From: Thermoanaerobaculaceae bacterium
GTDB taxonomy: Bacteria > Acidobacteriota > UBA4820
Length of the DNA stretch: 9,554 nucleotides
Direction: 5' to 3'
Assembly (NCBI GenBank): GCA_012798145.1
Contig: JAAZNT010000170.1
Coordinates: 1 to 9,554 of the forward strand
The position numbers and the translations under genes were made by a program. This document shows, one piece after another, positions 1 to 7,833 of this stretch. Under the pieces are notes generated by a model that did not search any database, had not been told where the DNA came from, and worked only from the letters and a program-made list of their open reading frames with translations. Position 1 is the stretch's first letter; every line of letters starts with the position of its first letter.

Positions 1-2
1 CA

Positions 3-1190
3 GTTCTTGCGAGGACTCCTGAAGCTCCGGTTGGCGCTAAAGGGCTTTCTCTTTTCTGTGTGCCAAGAGTAACAATAAATCCCGACGGGACTTTAGGGGA
101 AGATAACAATGTCACCTGCGCTGGAATAGAGCATAAAATGGGAATTCACGGCTCTCCGACTTGCACTCTACTGTTTGGAGAAAAAGGTCCAACGAAAGGA
201 TGGATCTTGGGCAGGGAAAGGGCTGGACTTTTGTATATGTTCCAAATGATGAATGCGGCAAGATACGAGGTCGGGCTTCAAGGAGTTGCCGTCGGCTCTG
301 CGGCTTACGAGGCGGCTCTTTCTTATACAAAAGAGAGAAAACAGGGGAGACCTTATGACAACAGAGACCCCCACCATCCTCAAATTCCTATAATAGAGCA
401 TCCTGAAATCAAGAGAACTCTTCTTGAGCAGAGGGCGACTATTGAGGCGGCTCGCGCGCTTCAGTTTTACACCGCTTGGTGTATGGATATGGCAAAAATA
501 TCTGAAGGAAAAGAAAGAAATTATTATCAGGGGTTTGTTGAACTTTTGACTCCTATTTGCAAAGCGTGGTGCACAGACAAAGGCTTTGAGGTTGCAAGTT
601 TCGCTCTGCAGTGCTTTGGCGGGTATGGATACACAAAAGAGATGCCTGCCGAGCAGTATTTGAGAGACGCAAGGATCGCTCCTGTTTATGAAGGGACAAA
701 CTACATTCAGGCGCAGGATCTTGTTTTGAGCAAATTCAAAATGCAACAAGGCGAGCCGGTAAGAGTTCTGCTTAAAATGGTTAAAGAAAAAGCTGAATCG
801 ATGCTCAACGATAAAGATTTTGCAAAATATGCGAAGAATTTGGCTGTTTCAACTGACCTTACTCTTGAGGTTTGTGAAAAAGCTATGGCTAAAGAAAAAG
901 ATACGCTTTTTGTGAGTATGAATGCAACACCAATTCTTCAGATGTTCGCAGAAACTCTTGGCGGATATTTCCTCTTAAGTCAGGCGGAAACTGCTATTAA
1001 AAAACTTGAGGAAATAAAGTCTTCTATAGCCAAAGAAGAAAAGACTCTTCTTGAAGAAAACGAAAACGCAAGATACTATCACAATAAAATTTTATCCGCC
1101 AAATTTTTCTGCGCACGGATGCTTCCTTTTGTAAAAGCGAAAAAAGAGGCGATAGAGGAAGACAAGAGCGCTATGGAGCAAGTCTTTTAG
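3..1190 (+). CDS. Acyl-CoA dehydrogenase, C-terminal part (5' end outside window)
   Basis: This FAD-dependent flavoenzyme should introduce the alpha-beta double bond into an acyl-CoA in beta-oxidation or a related acyl-CoA pathway. The frame is open from base 3 (LARTPEAPVGAKGLSLFCVP precedes the GTG at 60), so the GTG is internal and the gene begins left of the window; 395 residues are visible. Seen motifs are HKMGIHGSPTC, the MMNAARYEVGLQG helix, ERKQGRP, and CFGGYGYTKEMPAEQYLRDARI. PVYEGTNYIQ follows, whose Glu (visible residue 230, codon 690-692) is at the position of the catalytic base in this family. About 150 extra residues after the core, ending in ARYYHNKILSAKFFCARMLP, match the additional C-terminal domain of the long (roughly 600-residue) subfamily. 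From family knowledge these are often FadE5-like enzymes paired with ETF. No ETF or thiolase gene is visible here, and the chain length of the substrate cannot be told. Confidence 0.93.
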   Translation, partial: VLARTPEAPVGAKGLSLFCVPRVTINPDGTLGEDNNVTCAGIEHKMGIHGSPTCTLLFGEKGPTKGWILGRERAGLLYMFQMMNAARYEVGLQGVAVGSAAYEAALSYTKERKQGRPYDNRDPHHPQIPIIEHPEIKRTLLEQRATIEAARALQFYTAWCMDMAKISEGKERNYYQGFVELLTPICKAWCTDKGFEVASFALQCFGGYGYTKEMPAEQYLRDARIAPVYEGTNYIQAQDLVLSKFKMQQGEPVRVLLKMVKEKAESMLNDKDFAKYAKNLAVSTDLTLEVCEKAMAKEKDTLFVSMNATPILQMFAETLGGYFLLSQAETAIKKLEEIKSSIAKEEKTLLEENENARYYHNKILSAKFFCARMLPFVKAKKEAIEEDKSAMEQVF

Positions 1191-1220
1191 GATTCTCTTT
1201 AGTTAGGAGAAGTTAAAAGA
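1183..1220 (+). other. Imperfect inverted repeat at the acyl-CoA dehydrogenase stop codon
   Basis: TCTTTTA (1183-1189) pairs with TAAAAGA (1214-1220), and inside it TTCTC (1193-1197) pairs with GAGAA (1207-1211) around a 9-nt loop. This gives a 7 + 5 bp stem with a small internal loop. It spans the stop codon and could be a 3' mRNA-stabilising structure or a weak terminator. No U-tract follows and the stem is AT-rich, so it is not a textbook intrinsic terminator. Confidence 0.3.
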
Positions 1221-1281
1221 TAGAGGATATTTGTGAACGGGGGCTTCGTGATGGTTTTTAGCATTTTTCCAATGAAGTGTC

Positions 1282-1300
1282 TTTTTCTCTTTGAGAAAAA
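1282..1300. repeat. Perfect 8-bp inverted repeat in the intergenic region
   Basis: TTTTTCTC (1282-1289), TTT loop, GAGAAAAA (1293-1300). It sits about 10 bp upstream of a TTGACA box, in the only sizeable gene-free stretch of the plus-strand part (1191-1348). It could be an operator, the end of the upstream transcription unit, or chance in AT-rich DNA. The stem is weak (two C/G pairs) and no clean U-run follows on either strand. Nothing else recognisable was seen in 1191-1348 apart from the adjacent promoter candidate. Confidence 0.25.
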
Positions 1301-1310
1301 ATTCTTTCTA

Positions 1311-1339
1311 TTGACAAGGGACAATTTTTTTTATAAAGT
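1311..1339 (+). promoter_or_regulatory. Sigma70-type promoter candidate for the lytic transglycosylase
   Basis: A perfect -35 TTGACA lies at 1311-1316. The -10 could be TATAAA at 1332-1337 (15-bp spacing, short) or TAAAGT at 1334-1339 (17 bp). Either puts the transcription start only a few bases before the ATG at 1349, so the mRNA would be nearly leaderless. This agrees with the lack of a convincing Shine-Dalgarno sequence before that ATG. Confidence 0.5.
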
Positions 1340-1348
1340 TGAATTGAG

Positions 1349-1987
1349 ATGAACAAGATTAGATTTGTCGCATCATTTACCTGCGTTTTCTCTTTGGTAA
1401 CAGTTTTCTTTGTTTCTATCGGAGTTTCAACAGAAACCGCGCAGGAATTTCGCAAGGGGCGGAAAAAAGCAGAATTTTCTGAGAAAGTTTGCCCACCTTC
1501 TTTAACAAACAATCTTAAGATTGATTCAAGGAGGTTTGCGCTTTCTCATGAACTTGAAAAATATCTTGCCAAATCAAAGACCAAATGGAATAAGGAAGAA
1601 AAAGAAGATGTAATTGATGCTCTTTTATACATAGAATCTAAATACGGTTATCGTCCTATGATCTTTCTTAAATTGATAAAAGTGGAAAGCAATTTTCAAA
1701 TCAAAGCAGTTTCACCAGACGGCGCAGTAGGACTATGCCAAATACAACCGCAGACCGCGAGGGCTATTTCCTTGAAAATGGGAAGCCCGTGCCTTCCAAG
1801 AGAGATGCTCTTTGACCCGGTGATTAATTTGAAATTATCTGCTTATTATCTAAATTATCTTGAATCAAAGTATAATGCGCTTCCTAAAGCACTTGCCGCT
1901 TACAATTTAGGTCCTAAAAAATATTTGGAAATATATAGCGAGGGTGGTATTCCGCAAGGTCCTTACCATCAAAAATTTTCAGAATAA
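1349..1987 (+). CDS. Exported soluble lytic transglycosylase (SLT family)
   Basis: This enzyme should cleave the MurNAc-GlcNAc bond of peptidoglycan non-hydrolytically, giving 1,6-anhydro ends, in the periplasm or cell wall. Residues 1-30 form a signal peptide (MNKIR basic start, hydrophobic core 6-26). A charged spacer follows, then the catalytic domain from about 98 to 212. Motifs are FLKLIKVESNF with the catalytic Glu at 113, GAVGLCQIQPQTA (126-137; GLMQI in most relatives, Cys replacing Met here), and LAAYNLGP (182-189), followed by YHQKF, which corresponds to the usual YVxKV end. At 212 residues it is a minimal single-domain enzyme without LysM or binding modules. The Cys at 12 is not in a lipobox, so I do not call it a lipoprotein. 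The ATG start is supported by the signal peptide, though no good ribosome-binding site precedes it. It is flanked by unrelated genes, so its role in turnover or machine insertion is open. Confidence 0.9.
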   Translation: MNKIRFVASFTCVFSLVTVFFVSIGVSTETAQEFRKGRKKAEFSEKVCPPSLTNNLKIDSRRFALSHELEKYLAKSKTKWNKEEKEDVIDALLYIESKYGYRPMIFLKLIKVESNFQIKAVSPDGAVGLCQIQPQTARAISLKMGSPCLPREMLFDPVINLKLSAYYLNYLESKYNALPKALAAYNLGPKKYLEIYSEGGIPQGPYHQKFSE

Positions 1988-2023
1988 TTCCTCCTATTAA
2001 ATCTTTATTTGAGCGAATTGTAT

Positions 2024-2042
2024 TATAATAAATCGCTGGAGG
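2024..2042 (+). promoter_or_regulatory. Consensus -10 box and strong Shine-Dalgarno before the DUF4388 gene
   Basis: TATAAT at 2024-2029 is a perfect -10 box, but no good -35 lies at 16-18 bp (a TTGAGC at 2009 is too close). GGAGG at 2038-2042 is a strong ribosome-binding site four bases before the ATG at 2047 and fixes that start. The 59 bp between the two genes hold no terminator-like hairpin, so read-through from the transglycosylase gene is also possible. Confidence 0.4.
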
Positions 2043-2046
2043 CAAA

Positions 2047-3174
2047 ATGGCTCTTAAGGGCGAATTGAAGACGATGCTGTTGCCCGATGTGATACAGTGG
2101 CTTGTCAACGGGCTTAAAACAGGCATCCTTCATTTGAGATCTCCAAAAGGAGTAACCAAAAAAGTCTATTTTGATAAAGGGCGAATACTTTCGACCGCTT
2201 CTTCTGACCCAAGAGAATACTTAGGGCAGTTTCTTATTAGCAGGGGGCTAATAAGCGAAAAACAACTCAATATGGCGATGGAAACTCAATTCAAAAGCGG
2301 GATTAAACTTGGGAAAATTTTAATTATGGCGGGCATCCTTGACGAAAATGAACTTTCTAAAATGCTTAGACTTAAAGCGGAAGAAACGCTTTATGACTTA
2401 TTTTTATGGGATGAGGGTGAATTTATTTTTGAAGAATTAAAGGAGATAAAAGAAGATTTTGTGCCCATATCTCTTGACGCTACCTCATTGATTCTTGAGG
2501 GAATAAGGAGAAAAGATGAGTGGGGCAGAATCTCCAAATTAATAAAATCCACGAAAGTTGTTTTGTCAAGGAAAGGGAAACTTTCAGAGGCAAAAGAGGA
2601 AATCTCTTCATTTGAAATGAGAACGCTGGAAGCCATTGATGGCATCAAAAGCCTTGAAGAAATCGCTCTTGAACTTCATGCCACCGATTTCAACATTTGC
2701 TTTGCTGCATATTGCCTGTGCTCAAAGGGGCTTGCCGAAATTAAAGAAGAAAAGAAAAGCCAAGACGAGATAAGCGTGGAAAAGGTTCATTCTAAAATAA
2801 TCAGTGAAGCCAAAAAATTGATGGCGGAAGAAAAACTCACAGAATCAATAAATCTTCTTAAATTTCATTTAAGAAAAAACAAAGACAAAGAAGCGGAAAA
2901 ATTGCTTAAAGAAGTTGAAAACAGATATGCTGAAAAATATTTAAAAAATTTGGTTCCTAATGACGCTGTTTTAGAACTGAATGTTTCTTTGGATAAACTT
3001 GCGACATTTTCTTTAAGTCCCAAAGAAGGGTTCCTTGCGACAAGAATAAACGGGATTTACAATGTTTCTCAACTTGTTAAAATTTCGCCAATTCCTGAAA
3101 ATGAAGCCCTTGCCTCAATAAAGAAACTACTTGATTTAAAAATAGTTAAAATAAAACAATCAAAAAATTCTTGA
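2047..3174 (+). CDS. DUF4388 (PATAN-type) protein with two winged-helix-like modules
   Basis: Residues 1-55 (MALKGELKTMLLPDVIQWL, then KTGILHLRSPKG and KKVYFDKGRILSTAS) are the DUF4388 signature, a domain found in bacterial signalling and motility proteins, many of them deltaproteobacterial. Residues 58-110 (LGQFLISRGLISEKQL, LGKILIMAGILDENEL) read like the repeated helical motif of the type II secretion ATPase N-terminal (MshEN-like) fold. Residues 188-233 and 322-369 look like two copies of one winged-helix-like module (LEAIDGIKSLEEIALEL versus ATRINGIYNVSQLVKISPI), separated by a charged helical stretch (245-297) that may be TPR-like. No signal peptide or membrane segment is present, so it should be cytoplasmic. 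No enzymatic motif is seen. I infer an adaptor or scaffold in signalling or gliding/pilus regulation, without a known partner. The last 15 bp overlap the convergent sensor gene. Confidence 0.85.
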   Translation: MALKGELKTMLLPDVIQWLVNGLKTGILHLRSPKGVTKKVYFDKGRILSTASSDPREYLGQFLISRGLISEKQLNMAMETQFKSGIKLGKILIMAGILDENELSKMLRLKAEETLYDLFLWDEGEFIFEELKEIKEDFVPISLDATSLILEGIRRKDEWGRISKLIKSTKVVLSRKGKLSEAKEEISSFEMRTLEAIDGIKSLEEIALELHATDFNICFAAYCLCSKGLAEIKEEKKSQDEISVEKVHSKIISEAKKLMAEEKLTESINLLKFHLRKNKDKEAEKLLKEVENRYAEKYLKNLVPNDAVLELNVSLDKLATFSLSPKEGFLATRINGIYNVSQLVKISPIPENEALASIKKLLDLKIVKIKQSKNS

Positions 3175-6100
3175 AATAAATCCCTTGATAATTTTTTCAT
3201 CCCCTTCAATATCAACCCGCCCTATTTCTATTATTTTCCATATTTCTTTCTCGTTGACTTTTATTTTTAGTTCCCTGTGGACAGGCGCTGAAGAGTTTCT
3301 TATCTTTTCAAGAAAGTTTTCTTTTGAGGGGTCTTTTTCTAAAAAGAGCAATACTTTTTGCCATTTTTCTTTAAGATTTAAATCCCAATTTTCATTCAGC
3401 GTTGTTTTGAGAATGTTCCCTTTTATGTCTTTGACAAAGAAAAGTCCCATTCCAGAAGAAAAGATTTCGTCAAGAATTGTCATATAAGTTTCAAAAACAA
3501 TTTGGCTTTTTTTCATTTGTGTAATGTCCGTTCCGACAGACAAAACTTCTTTAATGTTGCCATCTTCATCTAAAATCGGCCTGTTTGTCCAAGCGATCCA
3601 AACCCTTTTCCCGTTTTTGGTTATATTTTCGTTAATGTTGGTCGCGTATTGGTTGGGGTCTTCAATTATGCTTTCTAATAATTTTTTTAAATCTCTTCCA
3701 GTGGATTCCACAACGGGAACTATTGTTTCATATAAGCTTTTGCCAAGAATTTCTTCTTCTTTAAAACCGAAAAATTCTTGAGCATATTCGTTAAAATAGG
3801 TTATTATTCCTTTATTGTCAAAAGTAAGAAGGATTCCTCTTGCTTTCTCAACAATTTTTCTAAACCTATCTTCGCTTTTTTCAAGCTTCTGCGCTTTTGA
3901 ATCAAGTTCTTTGTAAAGTTTTTCCTTTTCAGCGATAGTTTCAAGAACTTCTTGAACGGTTCTGCTTGCCTCTTCATACAAGGAAGCGGTGACAACAGCC
4001 ATTGAAGCGTGTCTTGCAAAAATCTCAAGAGTTTCCATAGCAAGAGGAGTAAAAGCGTTCTCGTCTTGAGAGTAAAGCGTCAATGCGCCTCTTACCGCAT
4101 CTTCATTTATCAGCGGAAAAGCGCAAACAACTTTATACCCTCTTTTTTCCGCTTCTTCCCTCCAAGGAGCAAAATCTGGATCGTCAACTCTCATTATTAC
4201 AGGAGTTCTTTTTACTATGCATCTTCCTGTGGGACCTTTCGCCCTCTCAGACTCATCCCATCTAACTTTCACCTTTTGTGTGTATCCTTCGTCAAATCCT
4301 GCGGAGGCAATGACTTTAAGTTCTGTTGATTCTGGAACAACAAGCCCAATCCAAGCCATTTTCAAAGAGAAAGTGTTGATGAGACTTTTACAAATGCTTT
4401 CCGCCGAAAGCTGTAAATCTGTAAAACTTCCCATCGCCTGCGCTGATTCAAGAAGGGCAAGAAGTTGTTTGTTTCTTTCAACTATTACTTTTTCAGCCAT
4501 CTTTTTCTCAGTGATGTCTCTGTTGATGCTTAAAATGACCTCTTTTCCTTTGTAAAATAATAAAGAGGCGTTTATTTCCAAAATCATTTCTGTTCCGTCT
4601 TTTCTATAATGGACAGTTTCAAAATTGGAAATTCTCCCTTTCCTAAAGAGTTCTTTTATTCTTTCTTTACCTTTTGCAACATCCTTAGATATTTTTTCAA
4701 GAGAGGAGCCGATCAGTTCTTCTTTCTTAAAGCCGTATAGTTTGAGACAAAGCTGGTTTGCGTCAATTATTATTTCATTTTCTGGCTCAAAAACCATTAT
4801 TGCGTCGTGGGCGTTTTCAAAAAGGGATCTGTAATAAGTTTCCGATTCTCTTAATAGCTCTTCTGCTTTTTTCCTTTCAGTTATATCTCTTACAGTTCCT
4901 TCATAAGCGAAAATATTGCCCTTTTCGTCCCTTAAGGCGTGCGCGCTTTCTATCACATAAATAGGCGTTTTGTCTTTTTTCAACCACACAGTTTCGAAGT
5001 TTTCAACCTTGCCCTCTTTTTCCATAATTTCTTTGAATCTAACTCTTTCATTAGGGTCAAGGTATCCCTCTTTTTCTATGTCTCTATTTAAAATTTCTTC
5101 AAAACTATCGTAGCCGAGCATCTTTACAAGAGCCGGGTTTGACAAAAGCGGTTTGCCATCTTTGGTGCTGATAAAAATTCCCTCATTTACACTTTCAAAA
5201 ACTTTTCTATATTTTTCTTCGCTTTTTCGCAACTCTTCAAATGCTTTCTTTTTTTCGCTGACATCCTTTATGAAAAGGATAGTAACTTTTTCTCCTGCCA
5301 ATTCTACAATTGAAACATCCATTTCAACAGGAAAAGCAGTTCCATCAGACCTTAACCCATAAACCTCATAATTCATAGGAGCGTAAAATTCTTTCTTTCT
5401 TGCTTCAAGGTAGGAAAGAAGTTTTTGATGCTCTCCTTCGGCGAAAAGTTTTATAACTGGAAATCCATTTGGCAAATCTTCTTGTTTGTAGCCAAATATT
5501 TTGCATAATTCTTTGTTGGCAAAAAGCAATTTACCGTCTTTGTGTATTAAGACGGCAATGGGGGCTTCATAAACAAGTTCTTTGTATCTTTTTTCAGAAA
5601 TAGAAAGGGCTTTTTTTCTGAGGATTCTTCTTTGATAGAAAGCCACCAATAATATAAAGAGAATTACCACGGCTGCAAGAATAAAAAATCTTACATAAAG
5701 TTCATTTCGGCTTAGATAAGGTTCTGAAATCCATTTTTTCTTTATTTTTTCAAGATCTCCAGATGCTTTTAATGAGGCAAGAAATTCATTGAATTCACTG
5801 CAAACATCACGCCTGTCTTTTGAAAAATAAAAAACAAGTTCGTTTTCTTCAAGATATACAACACCCAAAGGATTTGATGATATAACCATTTCACCAAGGT
5901 AATTCTTGTTTATTATTATTCTGCTTGAAATATAATCATTTAAAAGAGCGTCTATTTCTCCTTTTTTAAGAGCAGTAAAACAATCTTCAGTGTTATCATA
6001 GGCAACAGCAATTAAAGGGATGTTTTTTGTTTCTTCTCCTCTAAGGAATTTTTCTCCCGTCGCCCCTTTTTTGACTCCTACTTTCCTTAATTTTAGTTCG

Positions 6101-6480
6101 TCTAAAGTGTTATAAGGCGAGGAAGCCAAAGATACTATAACGAGGCCGGTATTGAAATAACTTCCGCTTGGATTGTATTTTTCGGCTCTTTCTTTTGTTA
6201 AATATAATGCTCCGCAGGCGACATCAGCTTCTTTGTTGTAAAGTTTCTGCCAAATTTCAGGAAAAAGCACTTCTTCAAATTTAAGGGAGTAGCCCTTTTC
6301 TTGGGCAAATTTTGTGAGGATTTCAATATCCAATCCTTCAAATTTATCTTCTTTTTCAATCACAAAAGGCTCAAAAACTGCCGTAACAACTTTGAGTTTT
6401 CGCTCCTCCTTGGCAAAAGAAATAGAGTTTAAAACAAGAAAGACAAAAAATAAGATAAGAAGAATATTCTTAGGTCTCAT
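3160..6480 (-). CDS. Transmembrane SBP_bac_3/PAS/GAF sensor without recognisable output domain
   Basis: The 1106-residue protein reads as a modular receptor. A signal peptide (1-23) is followed by a periplasmic family-3 solute-binding domain (about 28-252; LKVVTAVFEPFV, FEGLDIEILTKFAQEKGY, the ADVACGALYLTKERAEKY stretch) and a membrane helix (263-282). Then come three PAS/PAC units (about 296-412, 419-538, 545-662; each closing in FIKDVSEKK, VRDITERKKAE or INRDITEKK), a GAF domain (about 680-832), a coiled coil (835-870) and a fourth PAS (870-990; SVGTDITQMKK). A last divergent segment (1000-1106) has PAS-like pieces. Helical SExxY/F linkers join the units. In relatives this architecture normally ends in a histidine kinase, GGDEF/EAL or similar. 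Here no H-box, N/G-box, GGDEF, EAL or methyl-accepting motif is seen, and the frame closes cleanly with TGA. The solute-binding type suggests an amino-acid-like ligand, but this is unproven. It is the last gene of the operon, three bases after the radical SAM gene. Confidence 0.9.
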   Translation of the reverse strand: MRPKNILLILFFVFLVLNSISFAKEERKLKVVTAVFEPFVIEKEDKFEGLDIEILTKFAQEKGYSLKFEEVLFPEIWQKLYNKEADVACGALYLTKERAEKYNPSGSYFNTGLVIVSLASSPYNTLDELKLRKVGVKKGATGEKFLRGEETKNIPLIAVAYDNTEDCFTALKKGEIDALLNDYISSRIIINKNYLGEMVISSNPLGVVYLEENELVFYFSKDRRDVCSEFNEFLASLKASGDLEKIKKKWISEPYLSRNELYVRFFILAAVVILFILLVAFYQRRILRKKALSISEKRYKELVYEAPIAVLIHKDGKLLFANKELCKIFGYKQEDLPNGFPVIKLFAEGEHQKLLSYLEARKKEFYAPMNYEVYGLRSDGTAFPVEMDVSIVELAGEKVTILFIKDVSEKKKAFEELRKSEEKYRKVFESVNEGIFISTKDGKPLLSNPALVKMLGYDSFEEILNRDIEKEGYLDPNERVRFKEIMEKEGKVENFETVWLKKDKTPIYVIESAHALRDEKGNIFAYEGTVRDITERKKAEELLRESETYYRSLFENAHDAIMVFEPENEIIIDANQLCLKLYGFKKEELIGSSLEKISKDVAKGKERIKELFRKGRISNFETVHYRKDGTEMILEINASLLFYKGKEVILSINRDITEKKMAEKVIVERNKQLLALLESAQAMGSFTDLQLSAESICKSLINTFSLKMAWIGLVVPESTELKVIASAGFDEGYTQKVKVRWDESERAKGPTGRCIVKRTPVIMRVDDPDFAPWREEAEKRGYKVVCAFPLINEDAVRGALTLYSQDENAFTPLAMETLEIFARHASMAVVTASLYEEASRTVQEVLETIAEKEKLYKELDSKAQKLEKSEDRFRKIVEKARGILLTFDNKGIITYFNEYAQEFFGFKEEEILGKSLYETIVPVVESTGRDLKKLLESIIEDPNQYATNINENITKNGKRVWIAWTNRPILDEDGNIKEVLSVGTDITQMKKSQIVFETYMTILDEIFSSGMGLFFVKDIKGNILKTTLNENWDLNLKEKWQKVLLFLEKDPSKENFLEKIRNSSAPVHRELKIKVNEKEIWKIIEIGRVDIEGDEKIIKGFISRIF

Positions 6481-6495
6481 CTATCATCCATGAGA
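6475..6495 (-). promoter_or_regulatory. Hairpin enclosing the sensor start codon
   Basis: In the mRNA, UCUCAU (6495-6490, last Ser-His codons of the radical SAM gene) can pair with AUGAGA (6480-6475, start codon and Arg codon of the sensor). The 9-nt loop GGAUGAUAG carries the weak GGAU ribosome-binding candidate and the radical SAM stop codon. Ribosomes finishing the upstream gene would open this 6-bp stem, so it may enforce translational coupling. No strong Shine-Dalgarno is available otherwise. Confidence 0.35.
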
Positions 6496-7833
6496 TAGTA
6501 TTTCTCTGCAAGTGAAAATTTCATAATCGTTTTCCAATGGGCATCCTCCGCCGCAAAGCGCCAAGTCAGAACAATTTTCGCATTCAGGAAGTGGCTTTTG
6601 AGGCTTTCTTAACTTTTTGCATAATTCATCATTCCATATTTTGTCCCAATCATCTTCAAGAATATTTCCAACGCTCTTGTAATAAGATTGACAGGGAATC
6701 ACATCCCCATTAGGTTCAATAGCCATAGATAATCTTGCCGCAGTGCATTGCTTTACACCGAGACCCATTTCAACAGGATTCAATTCGCAGTATCTTGTCG
6801 GTGTGTACCATATAAATTTAAGGTCCAACTCTCTTGCCTTTTTGGAAAGTTCTCTTAAAATGGGGATGAGTTCATCTTTTGTTAAATGAGAATTTGATTT
6901 GGCGCCTTTTCCAGAAAAAATTATTGAATTGACCGCAAAGGTTGAAAGCCCTAAATCTTTTATGAATTTAGGCATACTTAGGATTGTTTCTTTATTTTCT
7001 CTTATAAGGGTGGTGTTTGTCATTGTAAAAATGTTTTCTTTCAACGCATTTTTGATCCCTGAGAGCGTTTCAGAAAAAGCCCCTTTTTCATTGACAATTT
7101 TGTCGTGAATTTCTTCATCAGGCGCTTCAATGGTGATTTGAATATGGTCAAGCCCCGATTGGGCGAGTAAATTTGCATAATCTGGTTCTTTAAGTTTTCT
7201 TCCGTTTGTGTTTAAACCTGTTACCAGTCCGAGGTTTTCTGCGTATTGAATAAGGTCATTAAGGTAAGGGACAAGCGTTGGCTCTCCTCCCGTAAAAACT
7301 ATATGGGGAATGCCGATAGATTCAATTTTCTTCAAAACATCAAACCATTTCTCTTTATCAAGCGGCTCAATCTTTCTTTCTTCTTCATTGTAACAATGGA
7401 AGCATCTGTTCTGACATTTATAACTGAGTGCAATGTCCATTCTTAAGGGGGCTGAAATTTCTTTTGAAAATGGCTCTTCAAGAGATATTCCCAAATCTGT
7501 TAAAGGGCAGACTTTATCAGTCTGTCCAAGTTTATTGATTATTTTGTATAAATTTTTTACATCGTTTTCAAGCAGATTTCTTGAAACTCTATATCTTTTT
7601 TTCATCAAAGTTACAGTTTCTTCTTCGTTTAGTCCCTTGATGAAATTGTATGCTATTTCTGCGGCTGTCGGATTAAGATGAAGAATCCTTGAAGCGTTGA
7701 GGCTTAAAATCCCTCTACCGTCTTCTTCGATTCTCAAATGAGCCCTGAATATTGAGCCCTCAATCTCAAATCTTCCAGAGTAAAGCCCTTTTTGAACGGG
7801 TCTATGTTTTTTAAAAAAATCAAGAATACTCAT
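6484..7833 (-). CDS. Radical SAM/SPASM peptide-modifying enzyme with PqqD-like N-terminus
   Basis: This is a likely peptide maturase of 449 residues. The region around 25-105 (RILHLNPTAAEIAYNFIKGL and the following helices) resembles PqqD, the RiPP recognition element that binds precursor peptides. The radical SAM core has CX3CX2C at C140, C144 and C147 (CQNRCFHC) for the SAM-bound 4Fe-4S cluster, and FTGGEPTL at 180-187. The C-terminus shows the full SPASM pattern for auxiliary clusters: C363-x12-G376-x4-C381, then CX2CX5CX3C at C418, C421, C427 and C431, then C442. Known families of this build make thioether, C-C or epimer modifications. The Cys/Ala tail encoded just upstream is the obvious substrate candidate, by inference. 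I chose the ATG at 7833 (MSILDFFKKH): GGAGG at 7840-7844 lies six bases upstream and the ATG overlaps the previous stop as ATGA. A longer frame from 7890 would only re-read the Cys/Ala repeat out of frame (CLRLRL...). Confidence 0.92.
   Translation of the reverse strand: MSILDFFKKHRPVQKGLYSGRFEIEGSIFRAHLRIEEDGRGILSLNASRILHLNPTAAEIAYNFIKGLNEEETVTLMKKRYRVSRNLLENDVKNLYKIINKLGQTDKVCPLTDLGISLEEPFSKEISAPLRMDIALSYKCQNRCFHCYNEEERKIEPLDKEKWFDVLKKIESIGIPHIVFTGGEPTLVPYLNDLIQYAENLGLVTGLNTNGRKLKEPDYANLLAQSGLDHIQITIEAPDEEIHDKIVNEKGAFSETLSGIKNALKENIFTMTNTTLIRENKETILSMPKFIKDLGLSTFAVNSIIFSGKGAKSNSHLTKDELIPILRELSKKARELDLKFIWYTPTRYCELNPVEMGLGVKQCTAARLSMAIEPNGDVIPCQSYYKSVGNILEDDWDKIWNDELCKKLRKPQKPLPECENCSDLALCGGGCPLENDYEIFTCREILSHG

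Noticed and set aside
168..749. 193-codon minus-strand open frame opposite the acyl-CoA dehydrogenase
   Set aside because: It is a shadow of a clearly real gene; its translation is Ser/Arg/Cys-rich, without motifs or a ribosome-binding site.
1183..1220. Intrinsic terminator after the acyl-CoA dehydrogenase
   Set aside because: The stem is AT-rich with an internal loop and no U-tract follows; it is kept only as an inverted repeat.
1349..1390. Lipoprotein signal in the transglycosylase (Cys at residue 12)
   Set aside because: The residues before the Cys (SFT) do not form a lipobox and the Cys falls too early in the hydrophobic core.
4009..4555. Plus-strand open frames opposite the GAF region of the sensor
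   Set aside because: They are Phe/Ser/Leu-rich translations typical of the antisense of AT-rich Lys/Glu coding sequence, and they lie inside a continuous multi-domain gene.
3160..6480. Hybrid histidine kinase call for the large sensor
   Set aside because: No phosphoacceptor His box or ATPase N/G boxes could be found; only input domains are visible.
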